This document shows positions 26,234-35,078 of a DNA stretch of 64,000 nt, piece by piece. The translations under genes were made by a program, and so were the position numbers. The DNA comes from Dokdonia sp. Dokd-P16 (GTDB lineage: Bacteria > Bacteroidota > Bacteroidia > Flavobacteriales > Flavobacteriaceae). Below the pieces are notes generated by a model, which saw only the letters and a program-made list of their open reading frames with translations, did no database searches and was not told the origin of the DNA. The stretch covers positions 2,045,001 to 2,109,000 of the forward strand of contig NZ_CP029151.1 of the NCBI RefSeq assembly GCF_003095655.1, read 5' to 3'. Numbering within the stretch: position 1 is the first letter of the stretch; the number at the start of each line of letters is the position of its first letter.

Positions 26234-26737
26234 TTACTTCATCAGTTTTAATATGGTCTTAGTAATCCAGTTCTCTTTATAATCGGTGATTTTTTCAAGC
26301 ATGCTGTCGGCTCTGGAGACAAATTCATAAAGCTCGGCTGTTTTTGCTTTAAAGTGAGCCGCTTCTTTTGTATCTGTATTTTCTAGGTTTGTAACTTCTT
26401 CTAAAACACGTAGTGTAGGTTTGATTTCTCGCTTGCTGCGCTCCTTTGCAATCTTTCTGGCAAGTTCATCTATATTTCCCTCGGCTACAAAGTATTCTCT
26501 TCGTTCACCGGCTTTGTATTCTTTAAAAATAATGCCCCAGTCTATAAGTGAGCGTAAATTCATGCTCGCATTACCGCGAGAGATATGAAGTTCACTCATG
26601 ATATCTTCCATGCTAAGTGCTTCTGGAGATACCATTAATAATGCATGAATTTGCGCCATGGTTTTATTAATTCCCCATTGAGATCCTAAGGCTCCCCACG
26701 TTTGTATAAACTTATTTTTTGCTTGACTAAATTCCAT
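26234..26737 (-). CDS. GbsR/MarR-like transcriptional regulator
   Basis: 167 residues. The N-terminal winged helix-turn-helix contains ALSMEDIMSELHISRGNASMNLRSLIDWGIIFKEYKAGERREYF, the GbsR-type DNA-binding segment. A helical C-terminus (about residues 100-167) would dimerise or bind a ligand. It heads the run of four small membrane genes and the TIGR01777 gene, so it probably controls them and itself. A -7 element (TATATTTG) ends 4 bases before its ATG, which allows tight autoregulation. The ligand is unknown. Confidence 0.85.
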   Translation of the reverse strand: MEFSQAKNKFIQTWGALGSQWGINKTMAQIHALLMVSPEALSMEDIMSELHISRGNASMNLRSLIDWGIIFKEYKAGERREYFVAEGNIDELARKIAKERSKREIKPTLRVLEEVTNLENTDTKEAAHFKAKTAELYEFVSRADSMLEKITDYKENWITKTILKLMK

Positions 26738-26741
26738 ACAG

Positions 26742-26749
26742 CAAATATA
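26742..26749 (-). promoter_or_regulatory. -7 element of the GbsR-like gene
   Basis: TATATTTG on the minus strand, 4 bases before the ATG at 26737, implying a very short or absent leader. It shares the 91-base divergent region with the GT gene promoter. Confidence 0.45.
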
Positions 26750-26815
26750 CGAATGTTATTGTAGTTTCAATAATAAATGAAAGAATATTTTTAATCAAAG
26801 CAATATTCTTATCTG

Positions 26816-26823
26816 TATTTTTG
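26816..26823 (+). promoter_or_regulatory. -7 element of the glycosyltransferase gene
   Basis: TATTTTTG ends 5 bases before the ATG at 26829, again implying a very short or absent 5' leader. Confidence 0.42.
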
Positions 26824-26828
26824 ATTTT

Positions 26829-28055
26829 ATGAACGTATTAGTGATCTCTACAGTATGGGTTGAGCCTACCTCTTCGGCAGCGGGAAGTAGGATGTTGCAG
26901 CTATTAGATATAATGCTGGCAAAGGGTTGGAAGATTACTTATGCTAGTACGGCTGGAGTTTCAGAAAATGCTTTTGATCTAGAAACGCTTGGGATTACTA
27001 CCCAAGAGATACGTGTAAATGATGAATCTTTTAACGCTTTCGCGAAAGCGTACCAACCCAACATTGTTCTTTTTGACCGTTTCATGGCCGAAGAGCAATT
27101 TGGATGGCGCATCGCAGAACAATGTCCAGATGCCATAAAAATACTAGACACCGAAGATTTGCACTGCCTGAGAAAAGCACGCCAGCAAGCAGTAAATGAG
27201 GATAGAGATTTCAGCGAGCAAGATCTTATCTCTGATGTAGCCAAAAGGGAAATTGCAGCCATATATAGATGTGATCTTACATTAATGATTTCTCTAGTGG
27301 AGATTGCATTGTTACAAGACTTTTTTAAAGTGCCTAGCTCACTCTTACATTACCTACCATTTTTATTGCCAAAAGCGCCAGCCGATTGTAAGCCTTTTAA
27401 TGAGCGACAATATTTTATAGCGATAGGTAATTTTATACATCTTCCTAACTGGGATGCTACGCTAGCGCTTAAAAAGAATATTTGGCCACTTATTAAAAAA
27501 GAAATTCCTGCGGCAGAGTTACATATCTATGGAGCTTATCCATCAGAAAAAGTGATGCAACTGCATAATAAGAAGGATGGATTTATTGTAAAAGGAAGAG
27601 CAGAAGATGCTCATGAAGTGATAGCCAATGCACTTGTATTACTCGCTCCGTTGCGTTTTGGGGCAGGTTTAAAAGGAAAGTTTATCGATGCGATGCAGTG
27701 TGGAACTCCATCTGTGACCACAACAATAGGGGCAGAGGGAATGCAACAAGGCTTGCCTTGGAGTGGAGCGATAACTGATGATGATGCGACTTTTGCAAGA
27801 GAGGCAATCACATTATATAATGATAGCGTAGCTTGGCAAAAAGCTCAGGAGCAAGGAAGAGAAATCATTAATAAGAATTTTCAAAAAGAAGATTTTGAAG
27901 AAGATTTCATAACGAGAATCAATACTATTAAGACTAATTTAGAAACCGGCCGACGTAATAATTTCACTGGACAAATGTTGCTGCATCACTCGATGCGTAG
28001 TACCAAGTTTATGTCTAAGTGGATAGAGGAGAAAAATAAAAAGGAGCCCATATAA
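26829..28055 (+). CDS. Glycosyltransferase, GT4-like (GT-B fold)
   Basis: 408 residues. The N-terminal half starts VLVISTVWVEPTSSAAGSRMLQLLDIMLAKGW, the usual GT4 acceptor domain. The C-terminal half has YFIAIGNFIHLPNWDATLALKKNIWP, AELHIYGAYPS and LAPLRFGAGLKGKFIDAMQCGTPSVTTTIGAEGM, the nucleotide-sugar site with a conserved Glu replaced by Asp (IDAMQCG). A palindrome copy encodes AFAKA at residues 70-74. It stands alone, divergent from the GbsR-like gene. The sugar donor is unknown. Confidence 0.88.
   Translation: MNVLVISTVWVEPTSSAAGSRMLQLLDIMLAKGWKITYASTAGVSENAFDLETLGITTQEIRVNDESFNAFAKAYQPNIVLFDRFMAEEQFGWRIAEQCPDAIKILDTEDLHCLRKARQQAVNEDRDFSEQDLISDVAKREIAAIYRCDLTLMISLVEIALLQDFFKVPSSLLHYLPFLLPKAPADCKPFNERQYFIAIGNFIHLPNWDATLALKKNIWPLIKKEIPAAELHIYGAYPSEKVMQLHNKKDGFIVKGRAEDAHEVIANALVLLAPLRFGAGLKGKFIDAMQCGTPSVTTTIGAEGMQQGLPWSGAITDDDATFAREAITLYNDSVAWQKAQEQGREIINKNFQKEDFEEDFITRINTIKTNLETGRRNNFTGQMLLHHSMRSTKFMSKWIEEKNKKEPI
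27035..27050. repeat. Dispersed palindrome, exact 16-mer, in the GT4-like gene
   Basis: Read as FNAFAKAYQP, residues 70-74, on a surface helix of the acceptor domain before beta-4 (NIVLFDRF). Confidence 0.95.
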
Positions 28056-28063
28056 TGAGCTCC
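28043..28063 (-). terminator. Terminator of the M3 peptidase gene
   Basis: GGAGCTC and GGGCTCC (minus strand) pair over 7 bp with a 7-base loop. A run of T follows at 28042-28030. It overlaps the end of the convergent glycosyltransferase gene. Confidence 0.7.
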
Positions 28064-28089
28064 CTTTGTAATCTGATTAATGTTTGAAC

Positions 28090-30123
28090 TTAAATAAGCC
28101 CTGCACGTCGTAGTAATGCTTCCGGTTTAGGTTCTTGCCCACGGAAACGTTTATACAATGTCATAGGGTCCTCTGTTCCTCCTTTTGAGAGTACGTGATC
28201 CTTAAACTTAGCTGCCACTTCTTTATTAAAAATACCCTCTTCTTTAAAGTATTCAAAAGCATCTGCATCTAGTACTTCTGCCCATTTGTAGCTGTAATAT
28301 CCAGAAGAATATCCGCCTTGAAAGATGTGTGCAAATGCTGTACTCATACACGTTTCTGGAGTGTCAGGATATAGAGAAGTATCTCCAAAAGCTTTTGTTT
28401 CAAATACTTTTACGTCCTTAATATCACTCGGATCTTGACCATGCCAAGACATGTCTAGTAAGCCAAAGCTTAGTTGGCGCAAGGTTCCCATTCCTTCTTG
28501 GAAGGTAGCAGCATCTTTTATTTTCTGAACCAAGTCCATTGGGATTACTTCACCGGTTTCATAGTGAGTTGCAAAAAGTTCTAATGCTTCTTTCTCATAA
28601 CACCAGTTCTCTAGCACTTGGCTAGGTAACTCTACAAAATCCCAGTACACAGAAGTTCCTGAGAGGCTAGGGTAGGTGGTATTTGCAAGCATACCGTGTA
28701 GTCCGTGTCCAAACTCGTGAAAGAGTGTAGTCACTTCATTAAACGTAAGTAAAGATGGCTTGCTAGGTGTAGAAGGAGTGAAGTTACATACATTAGATAC
28801 ATGCGGGCGATCATTTACACCATTCTCAATTTTTTGACCTTTAAAAGAAGTCATCCAGGCTCCACCACGCTTTCCTTTACGTGGGTGGAAATCTGCATAA
28901 AATAAAGATATATAGTTGTCATCTGCATCTGTTACGCGATACGTTTTAACCTCTTTGTGGTAGACATCTACATCATATACTTGTTCAAACTGAAGTCCAA
29001 ACAGTCTTGTCGCAATTTCAAAAACTCCGTCAATTACATTTTCTAACTTGAAATATGGCTTGAGTTGCTCGTCATCTAGGCTAAAAAGTTTTTTCTTAAG
29101 CTTCTCAGAATAATATGAACCATCCCATTTTTCTAAGCGATCAATGTTATCAAGTTCTTTTGCAAATTTTTCTAGTTGTGCAAATTCATTTTTGGCTGCT
29201 GGAGCAGCTTTTTCTAATAACTCATTAAGGAAGCTTATTACTTTTTCTGGCGTTTTTGCCATGCGCTCTTCTAGTACAAAATGAGCGTGAGTGGCATATC
29301 CCAGTAATTGTGCGCGTTCAAAACGCAAGTTTGCAATCTCCAGCGTATTTTTTTGATTGTCGTGCTCGTTATTTTTAAATGCTCTGCTTCCAAACGCAAG
29401 CGATAACTCTTTACGTAGCTTACGATTATCTGCATACTTGATAAAAGGAATGTAGCTAGGGTAATCAAGTGTTACTACCCATCCATCTTTTTCTCTAGAA
29501 GTAGCTTCGGCAGCAAATGCTTCTTTTGCACTATCAGGTATTCCTGCTAGATCTTTTTCATCAGTAATGTGTAACTCGTAGCTGTTTGTTTCTGCTAGAA
29601 TGTTTTCGCCAAAACTCAGTTTTAATTGTGCTAGCGCAGTATCAATTTCGCGTAAGCGGGATTTTTTATCTTCTGGTAAGTTGGCTCCATTACGAGAGAA
29701 ACTCTTATATTTTTTATCGAGAAGTGTTTTTTCTTCTACGGTAAGGTCTAAACTGTCTTTTTGAGCGTATATATCTTGAATTCTAGCAAATAACTGCTCG
29801 TTGAGAGTAACGTCATTACTAAAAGCTGTGAGCAGTGGAGAAACTTCTTGAGCTATTTTCTGAATAGCTTCTGAAGTTTCGGCGCTATTTAAGTTAAAAA
29901 AGATACTCGAAATTCGGTCTAGTTGCTGTCCAGCGTAGTCTAAGGCTGCAATGGTATTTGTAAAAGTAGCAGGCTCGGCGCTGGTAGCGATATCGTCTAT
30001 TTCTTTACGACTTAAACGTATTGCTTCTTCAAAGGCTGGCTTAAAATGTTCGTCTTTAATTTGAGAAAAAGGAGCTTCATTAAAAGCTTGTAATAGCGGA
30101 TTGTTTGTAAGCGACATGGACAT
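28090..30123 (-). CDS. M3 family oligopeptidase (oligopeptidase A / Dcp type)
   Basis: 677-residue cytoplasmic zinc peptidase that degrades short peptides. HEFGHGLHG has the zinc ligands His469 and His473 and catalytic Glu470; the third ligand Glu is in YWDFVELPSQVLENW. The protein starts NPLLQAFNEAPFSQIKDEHFKPAFEEAI, as in the family, with no signal peptide. Two Met codons (30123 and 30117) are equally possible starts. The gene is followed by its own terminator. Confidence 0.93.
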   Translation of the reverse strand: MSMSLTNNPLLQAFNEAPFSQIKDEHFKPAFEEAIRLSRKEIDDIATSAEPATFTNTIAALDYAGQQLDRISSIFFNLNSAETSEAIQKIAQEVSPLLTAFSNDVTLNEQLFARIQDIYAQKDSLDLTVEEKTLLDKKYKSFSRNGANLPEDKKSRLREIDTALAQLKLSFGENILAETNSYELHITDEKDLAGIPDSAKEAFAAEATSREKDGWVVTLDYPSYIPFIKYADNRKLRKELSLAFGSRAFKNNEHDNQKNTLEIANLRFERAQLLGYATHAHFVLEERMAKTPEKVISFLNELLEKAAPAAKNEFAQLEKFAKELDNIDRLEKWDGSYYSEKLKKKLFSLDDEQLKPYFKLENVIDGVFEIATRLFGLQFEQVYDVDVYHKEVKTYRVTDADDNYISLFYADFHPRKGKRGGAWMTSFKGQKIENGVNDRPHVSNVCNFTPSTPSKPSLLTFNEVTTLFHEFGHGLHGMLANTTYPSLSGTSVYWDFVELPSQVLENWCYEKEALELFATHYETGEVIPMDLVQKIKDAATFQEGMGTLRQLSFGLLDMSWHGQDPSDIKDVKVFETKAFGDTSLYPDTPETCMSTAFAHIFQGGYSSGYYSYKWAEVLDADAFEYFKEEGIFNKEVAAKFKDHVLSKGGTEDPMTLYKRFRGQEPKPEALLRRAGLI

Positions 30124-30344
30124 TTAATTTTGTAATTTTTTGAAAACATGTACTTTATCGAAAAAAGCAGGGATGTTGTCGATAAATAGAATGAATTTTT
30201 TATGTTTGTTTACATAGAAAAAAACTAGAGTACTTTCACTTTAGTTTAAAACGATATTTCCCCCAATCAATGTGTAGAAAAGGTTTGGTTAATATTTAGA
30301 ATGGTTAATAAATACGTTATCATTTCCCAGTATACTGCATTGTT

Positions 30345-30369
30345 AAAGACCACCTTTTAGGTGGTCTTT
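30345..30369 (-). terminator. Terminator of purK-purE
   Basis: AAAGACCACC and GGTGGTCTTT form a 10-bp stem with a 5-base loop, directly beyond the purE stop. T-rich flanks on both sides would let it work in both directions. Confidence 0.85.
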
Positions 30370-30370
30370 T

Positions 30371-30850
30371 CTATTGTATGCTTTTTGCACCTTCTATAAC
30401 CTTCTGCTTAAGCCCTTCCTTGTAAGCTATAATTTTATCTTGTACTGCGCCATCTCTAGCTCCTAGAATCTGAGCAGCAAGAATACCTGCATTTTTTGCT
30501 CCATCCAGCGCTACTGTTGCAACTGGGACACCTCCTGGCATTTGTAAAATAGAAAGAACAGAATCCCATCCATCTATAGAGTTACGAGATTTTACAGGAA
30601 CACCTATTACCGGTAGTGGTGATAGTGAAGCTACCATTCCAGGTAAGTGTGCAGCACCTCCGGCCCCAGCTATAATTACATTAATACCGCGAGTATGAGC
30701 ATTTTTACCATAATCAAAAAGCTTTTCTGGTGTGCGATGAGCGCTCACAATATCTACCTCGGTATCAATATTCATTTCTTTTAAGAAGTCTATAGCTTCT
30801 TGCATTACTGGTAGGTCGCTAGTGCTTCCCATTATGATTCCTACTTTCAT
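30371..30850 (-). CDS. purE: N5-carboxyaminoimidazole ribonucleotide mutase
   Basis: 159 residues. Class I PurE, which moves the carboxyl group of N5-CAIR to form CAIR in purine synthesis. GIIMGSTSDLPVMQEAIDFL opens the protein, with SAHRTPEKLFDY and GAGGAAHLPGMVASLSPLPVIGVPV as the active-site segments. It follows purK by 12 bases, and PurK makes its substrate. Confidence 0.96.
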   Translation of the reverse strand: MKVGIIMGSTSDLPVMQEAIDFLKEMNIDTEVDIVSAHRTPEKLFDYGKNAHTRGINVIIAGAGGAAHLPGMVASLSPLPVIGVPVKSRNSIDGWDSVLSILQMPGGVPVATVALDGAKNAGILAAQILGARDGAVQDKIIAYKEGLKQKVIEGAKSIQ

Positions 30851-30862
30851 AATCTTTATTTT

Positions 30863-32026
30863 TTATTGTGCAATTACACGTATATTTTCTTTAACCTCTT
30901 GTGCTACCTGTCTTGCCTTTGCAAGATCGTGATTTACAATGGTAACGTGTCCCATCTTACGGAAAGGTCTTGTTTCCTTCTTGCCATAGATGTGTGGTGT
31001 CACACCATCCATCGCCATGATTTGTTCTATGTTCTTATATTTTACTGCGCCTGTATGTCCCTCATCACCTACTAGGTTCACCATTACAGATGCTACTTTG
31101 CTATCTGTATTACCTAGTGGTAAGTCTAAAATAGCTCTAAGATGTTGCTCAAACTGATTTGTAAAACTTCCCTCTATGCTGTAATGACCGCTATTGTGAG
31201 GTCTAGGAGCAACTTCATTTACAAGAATCTCATCATCTTCTGTTTGAAACATCTCGACAGCAAGTAGACCTACGTGGCCAAATGCGTTTGAAACCTGCTC
31301 TGCGATTGCTCGGGCTTTGTTTGCAACATTCTCATCTATACGAGCCGGGCAAATTACATACTCCACTTGGTTTGCTTCTGGGTGAAATTCCATCTCTACC
31401 ACAGGGTATGTTTTTACTTCGCCAGATACACTACGAGCCACAATTACTGCAAGCTCATTTTTAAACGGAATCATTTTTTCGGCGATACATGGTACTTGAG
31501 GTAGGTGGTCTAAGTCTTCGGCGGTTCTTACGACAGAGACTCCTTTTCCATCATATCCTCCCGTGCATGATTTCCAGATAAATGGAAATTCGATATCACT
31601 TGACGCTGTGTCTATGTTTTCTTTTACCGCTTTCGCGAAAGCGTACTTTGTATATCCCGCTGTTGGAATATCATGTTGTGCATAAAAGTCTTTCTGCACT
31701 CCTTTATCTTGTATGTTACGCAACACAGATGGTTGCGGAAACACTTTTACCCCCTCTTTTTCTAGTGCTTCAAGGGCTTCTATATTCACACTTTCTATCT
31801 CAAAAGTAAGTACATCTACTTTTTTGCCAAAAGCGACTACCGTATCATAATCCATAAGACTTCCTTGCTCAAAATGATCACAAGCAATCTTGCTAGGAGC
31901 ATCATCACTAGGGTCAAGCACATATGTTTGGATATCATACTTTCTAGTGTCATAAAGCATCATCTTAACGAGCTGGCCGCCGCCTAAAATTCCAAGTTTA
32001 AACTGTGAAGAGAAGTAGTTTGTCAT
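30863..32026 (-). CDS. purK: 5-(carboxyamino)imidazole ribonucleotide synthase
   Basis: ATP-grasp enzyme making N5-CAIR from AIR, bicarbonate and ATP. LGILGGGQLVKMM is the N-terminal motif; GGYDGKGVSVV is the ATP-binding loop; EVAPRPHNSGHYSIE is the metal site. I chose ATG 32026 (MTNYFSSQFKLG) over ATG 32041. A palindrome copy inserts AFAKA at residues 129-133, right after PTAGYTKY, where the central ATP-grasp domain starts. It forms an operon with purE. Confidence 0.95.
   Translation of the reverse strand: MTNYFSSQFKLGILGGGQLVKMMLYDTRKYDIQTYVLDPSDDAPSKIACDHFEQGSLMDYDTVVAFGKKVDVLTFEIESVNIEALEALEKEGVKVFPQPSVLRNIQDKGVQKDFYAQHDIPTAGYTKYAFAKAVKENIDTASSDIEFPFIWKSCTGGYDGKGVSVVRTAEDLDHLPQVPCIAEKMIPFKNELAVIVARSVSGEVKTYPVVEMEFHPEANQVEYVICPARIDENVANKARAIAEQVSNAFGHVGLLAVEMFQTEDDEILVNEVAPRPHNSGHYSIEGSFTNQFEQHLRAILDLPLGNTDSKVASVMVNLVGDEGHTGAVKYKNIEQIMAMDGVTPHIYGKKETRPFRKMGHVTIVNHDLAKARQVAQEVKENIRVIAQ
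31628..31643. repeat. Dispersed palindrome, exact 16-mer, in purK
   Basis: Read as YAFAKAVKE (residues 129-133), at the boundary between the N-terminal and ATP-grasp domains. Confidence 0.95.
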
Positions 32027-32256
32027 AATATTAAATCCCATTTTACGGGTTTTATGTGCAGACCTATGAGATCTAATTAAAAGTTATTTCTTTGACCAAA
32101 CACAGCAGACTAACCACCAAAGCTCGATTTTTTTATAGCATCTAATTACTGTTTTCAAAAGTACAAATTTCCTTAGGATGGAGTTTGAGAAGTGATTGAA
32201 AAAAGTCCTTTTGAGATTTGGGTTTTGGGTTTAAGGCAATTGTCATTTCCTCTTGG

Positions 32257-32264
32257 TATCTTTG
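32257..32264 (+). promoter_or_regulatory. -7 promoter element of the hpt-adk gene
   Basis: TATCTTTG, a perfect TAnnTTTG, 12 bases before the ATG at 32277. A TTG at 32240-32242 lies 14 bases upstream, slightly close for a -33 element. Confidence 0.5.
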
Positions 32265-32276
32265 CCCTTTGTTATT

Positions 32277-33392
32277 ATGAAAAATACCATCACATTACAC
32301 GACCTCTCTTTTGAGAAATTTATTACAAAAACAAATGTGCAACATGCCGTAAACGGTGTGGCTGTGCGTCTTAATGAAGATTATAGGGGCAAGTGTCCTG
32401 TATTTCTTACAGTGCTTAACGGTGCATTTCTCTTTAGCTCAGAGCTCATTAAAAAGTTTGATCACGACTGTGAATTGAGCTTTATAAAGGTAGCGAGTTA
32501 TGAAGGAACGCAGCAAAGTGATGAAATTCATACCGTAATGGGTGCAGAGCCGTCACTTAAAGGGCGCGATGTGATTGTAGTAGAAGATATAGTAGACTCT
32601 GGAAATACTGTAGAGACCATAATAAAAATACTTAAAGACGAAGAGGTTGCCTCTTTTACGATAGCAACCCTACTTTATAAGCCAGAGGCTTATAAAAAGC
32701 CTTATAAAATAGATTATATAGGGCTAGAAGTACCTAATGATTTTGTAGTAGGATATGGTCTAGACTATAATGGTCTAGGACGTAATCTTACATCCATTTA
32801 TAAACTTAAAAAATCTACGATGACTAATCTGGTTTTATTTGGCCCTCCAGGTGCCGGTAAAGGAACACAAGCCGAAGTTTTAAAAGAAAAATATAACCTA
32901 GTACATATAAGTACGGGTGATTTATTTCGATACCATAACAAGAACAACACGGAGTTAGGTAAAATTGCTGCAACTTATTCAGATAAAGGCCTTCTAGCTC
33001 CTGATGATCTGACTAATAAGATGTTAGCTGAGGAAGTTTCAAGAAACTCCGACGCTAACGGTTTTATATTTGATGGATATCCTAGAACAGAAGATCAAGC
33101 AGATTTTCTTTCAAAATTGCTAAAAGAAAAAAATACTTCTGTAAATGCAATGGTTGCACTAGAAGTTGATGACGAGGTTTTGGTAAAACGTTTATTAGAA
33201 CGTGGTAAGACTTCAGGAAGACCAGACGATGCTGATGAAGAAGTGGTGCGCAATCGCATAAAAGTATATTATGCAGAGACCGCTATCTTAAAGGATTATT
33301 ACGAAAAGCAAAATAAGTACCATGGTGTTGACGGCGTGGGTACGGTAAGTGAGATTACAGACAGATTAAGTAAGGTGATTGACACCTTATAA
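32277..33392 (+). CDS. Fused hypoxanthine phosphoribosyltransferase - adenylate kinase
   Basis: One 371-residue frame joins two purine enzymes. Residues 1 to about 180 are a type I phosphoribosyltransferase (HPRT) with the PRPP loop VIVVEDIVDSGNTVE and the base-binding end DFVVGYGLDYNGLGRNL. After a short linker (LKKSTMTN) residues 183-371 are adenylate kinase, with P-loop GPPGAGKGTQ, FDGYPRTEDQAD and the lid Arg in GRPDDADEEVVRNRI. The lid is short and lacks zinc cysteines. The linker Met could be an internal start giving free adenylate kinase. ATG 32277 (MKNTITL) was chosen over an upstream TTG. obgE follows. Confidence 0.93.
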   Translation: MKNTITLHDLSFEKFITKTNVQHAVNGVAVRLNEDYRGKCPVFLTVLNGAFLFSSELIKKFDHDCELSFIKVASYEGTQQSDEIHTVMGAEPSLKGRDVIVVEDIVDSGNTVETIIKILKDEEVASFTIATLLYKPEAYKKPYKIDYIGLEVPNDFVVGYGLDYNGLGRNLTSIYKLKKSTMTNLVLFGPPGAGKGTQAEVLKEKYNLVHISTGDLFRYHNKNNTELGKIAATYSDKGLLAPDDLTNKMLAEEVSRNSDANGFIFDGYPRTEDQADFLSKLLKEKNTSVNAMVALEVDDEVLVKRLLERGKTSGRPDDADEEVVRNRIKVYYAETAILKDYYEKQNKYHGVDGVGTVSEITDRLSKVIDTL

Positions 33393-33444
33393 ATAGTACT
33401 AGTGTACTGATATACAATTAAAGAAATAAAAGGCTAGCTGAAAG

Positions 33445-34443
33445 ATGACTGAAGGAAATTTTGTAGACTATGTAAAGATTCACACGACCTCTGGAAATGG
33501 AGGTTCTGGTTCTGCGCATTTACACCGTGAGAAGTTTATTGAGAAGGGTGGTCCAGATGGAGGAGATGGAGGTCGTGGAGGCCACATTATTATAAGAGGA
33601 AATACTAACCTATGGACACTTATACATTTAAAGTTTAAAAAACACTTGCGTGCTGGTCACGGAGGAAACGGAGCAAAATCAAGATCTACAGGTCATGATG
33701 GAGTAGATGAATATATAGAAGTGCCACTAGGGACAACTATAAAAGATACAGAGACTGATCAGGTGCTTTTTGAAATCACAGAAGATGGTCAAGAGTTTAT
33801 CGCCGCTCGCGGTGGTATGGGAGGTCGTGGTAACTGGCACTTTAAAACGAGTACAAACCAAACTCCTAGGCATTCTCAACCAGGTATAGATGGTTATGAA
33901 GTACACCTTACTTTAGAACTTAAAGTACTTGCAGATGTAGGTCTCGTAGGATTTCCAAACGTAGGTAAATCTACTTTGCTAGCGGCAATTACAGCGGCAA
34001 AGCCTAAAATTGCCAACTATGAGTTTACTACACTTAAGCCTAACTTAGGGATTGTAGCTTATAGGGATTTTAGATCTTTTGTAATGGCAGATATTCCTGG
34101 TATTATAGAAGGAGCAGCTGAGGGTAGAGGACTAGGACATCGTTTCTTACGTCACATAGAACGTAACTCTACACTACTATTTATGATCCCTGCAGATGCA
34201 GATAGTATTGCAGAGCAGTATGAAATACTTCTCAACGAGCTTCAAAAGTACAATCCAGAATTACTTGATAAAAGTAGACTCATCGCTATCACAAAAAGTG
34301 ATATGCTAGATGAAGAGCTTAAAGCAGAAGTCTCAGAAGAACTAGATAGAGAACTTCCAATACCTTACTTATTTATTTCTTCTATTGCACAACAAGGTCT
34401 AGTAGAGCTTAAAGATGCATTGTGGAAAATGATGAATGAGTAG
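33445..34443 (+). CDS. obgE: Obg family GTPase
   Basis: 332 residues. The glycine-rich Obg domain comes first ([28 protein letters not shown]). The G domain follows with P-loop GFPNVGKST, switch [22 protein letters not shown] and SSIAQQG. It acts in late assembly of the 50S ribosome and the stress response. The variable C-terminal OCT domain is absent, as in many Bacteroidota. It lies 52 bases after the Hpt-Adk gene. Confidence 0.96.
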   Translation: MTEGNFVDYVKIHTTSGNGGSGSAHLHREKFIEKGGPDGGDGGRGGHIIIRGNTNLWTLIHLKFKKHLRAGHGGNGAKSRSTGHDGVDEYIEVPLGTTIKDTETDQVLFEITEDGQEFIAARGGMGGRGNWHFKTSTNQTPRHSQPGIDGYEVHLTLELKVLADVGLVGFPNVGKSTLLAAITAAKPKIANYEFTTLKPNLGIVAYRDFRSFVMADIPGIIEGAAEGRGLGHRFLRHIERNSTLLFMIPADADSIAEQYEILLNELQKYNPELLDKSRLIAITKSDMLDEELKAEVSEELDRELPIPYLFISSIAQQGLVELKDALWKMMNE

Positions 34444-34507
34444 TTAAGAACTACTTAAATACAACAATCTGCATAATCCTTTGTTATCTTTATACAAAAC
34501 TAAGGAT

Positions 34508-35032
34508 ATGCGGATTTTTTTATGTCTTATCGTCTCATTAATGCTCACTAGCTGCGGGACGATGTATGTAGATTATGATTACGATACTAAGAAAGATATT
34601 GCTGGTTATAAGAATTACGATTACGACTTCTCTCAGCCATCGGGCTTATCAGAGTTTGACGAGCGTAGATTTTTAAAATATACAGATAGCATATTGCAGT
34701 CTCGAGGCTTTGTAAAAACGATGGAAAATGATATTTTCATCAAAATAAAAGCAGAGGAATTTGAGACTAACTCTAGAAACACTATTGGCGTAGGTCTTGG
34801 TGGAGGTGGAGGTAATGTGGGAGTTGGCGTAAGTGGTGGGATTCCTATAGGAGGAGCCGAAAGACACTTAGAGCTTATTTTCACTATTTATGAAGCTCAA
34901 AATTCTCAGGCTACCTTATGGGAGGCGACGAGCGAGAGCGATGTAAAGGTAAAAGCATCTCCCGAAAAAAAGGAAGCTCATTTTAAGAAGCTAGCCGAAA
35001 AAATTTTAAGTAAATATCCACCTCAGAAGTAA
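34508..35032 (+). CDS. DUF4136 lipoprotein
   Basis: 174 residues from ATG 34508. MRIFLCLIVSLMLTSCGT is a lipoprotein signal with the lipobox LTSC. The mature part has the DUF4136 pattern: YDYDTKKDIAGYKNYDYDF, an ISKRLFxE-like middle (FLKYTDSILQSRGF), then a glycine-rich turn and ERHLELIFTIYEAQNSQATLWEATS. The family is a periplasmic or outer-membrane protein of unknown role. A TATCTTTA element at 34485-34492 may be its promoter. Confidence 0.85.
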   Translation: MRIFLCLIVSLMLTSCGTMYVDYDYDTKKDIAGYKNYDYDFSQPSGLSEFDERRFLKYTDSILQSRGFVKTMENDIFIKIKAEEFETNSRNTIGVGLGGGGGNVGVGVSGGIPIGGAERHLELIFTIYEAQNSQATLWEATSESDVKVKASPEKKEAHFKKLAEKILSKYPPQK

Positions 35033-35078
35033 ATCAGTTTTGGCATCATATTGGTATATATTTGATAAAAATTTGAAA

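Noticed and set aside
30124-30344. A small RNA between the M3 peptidase gene and purE
   Set aside because: Only AT-rich sequence and the purE terminator are visible; no promoter with both boxes was found.
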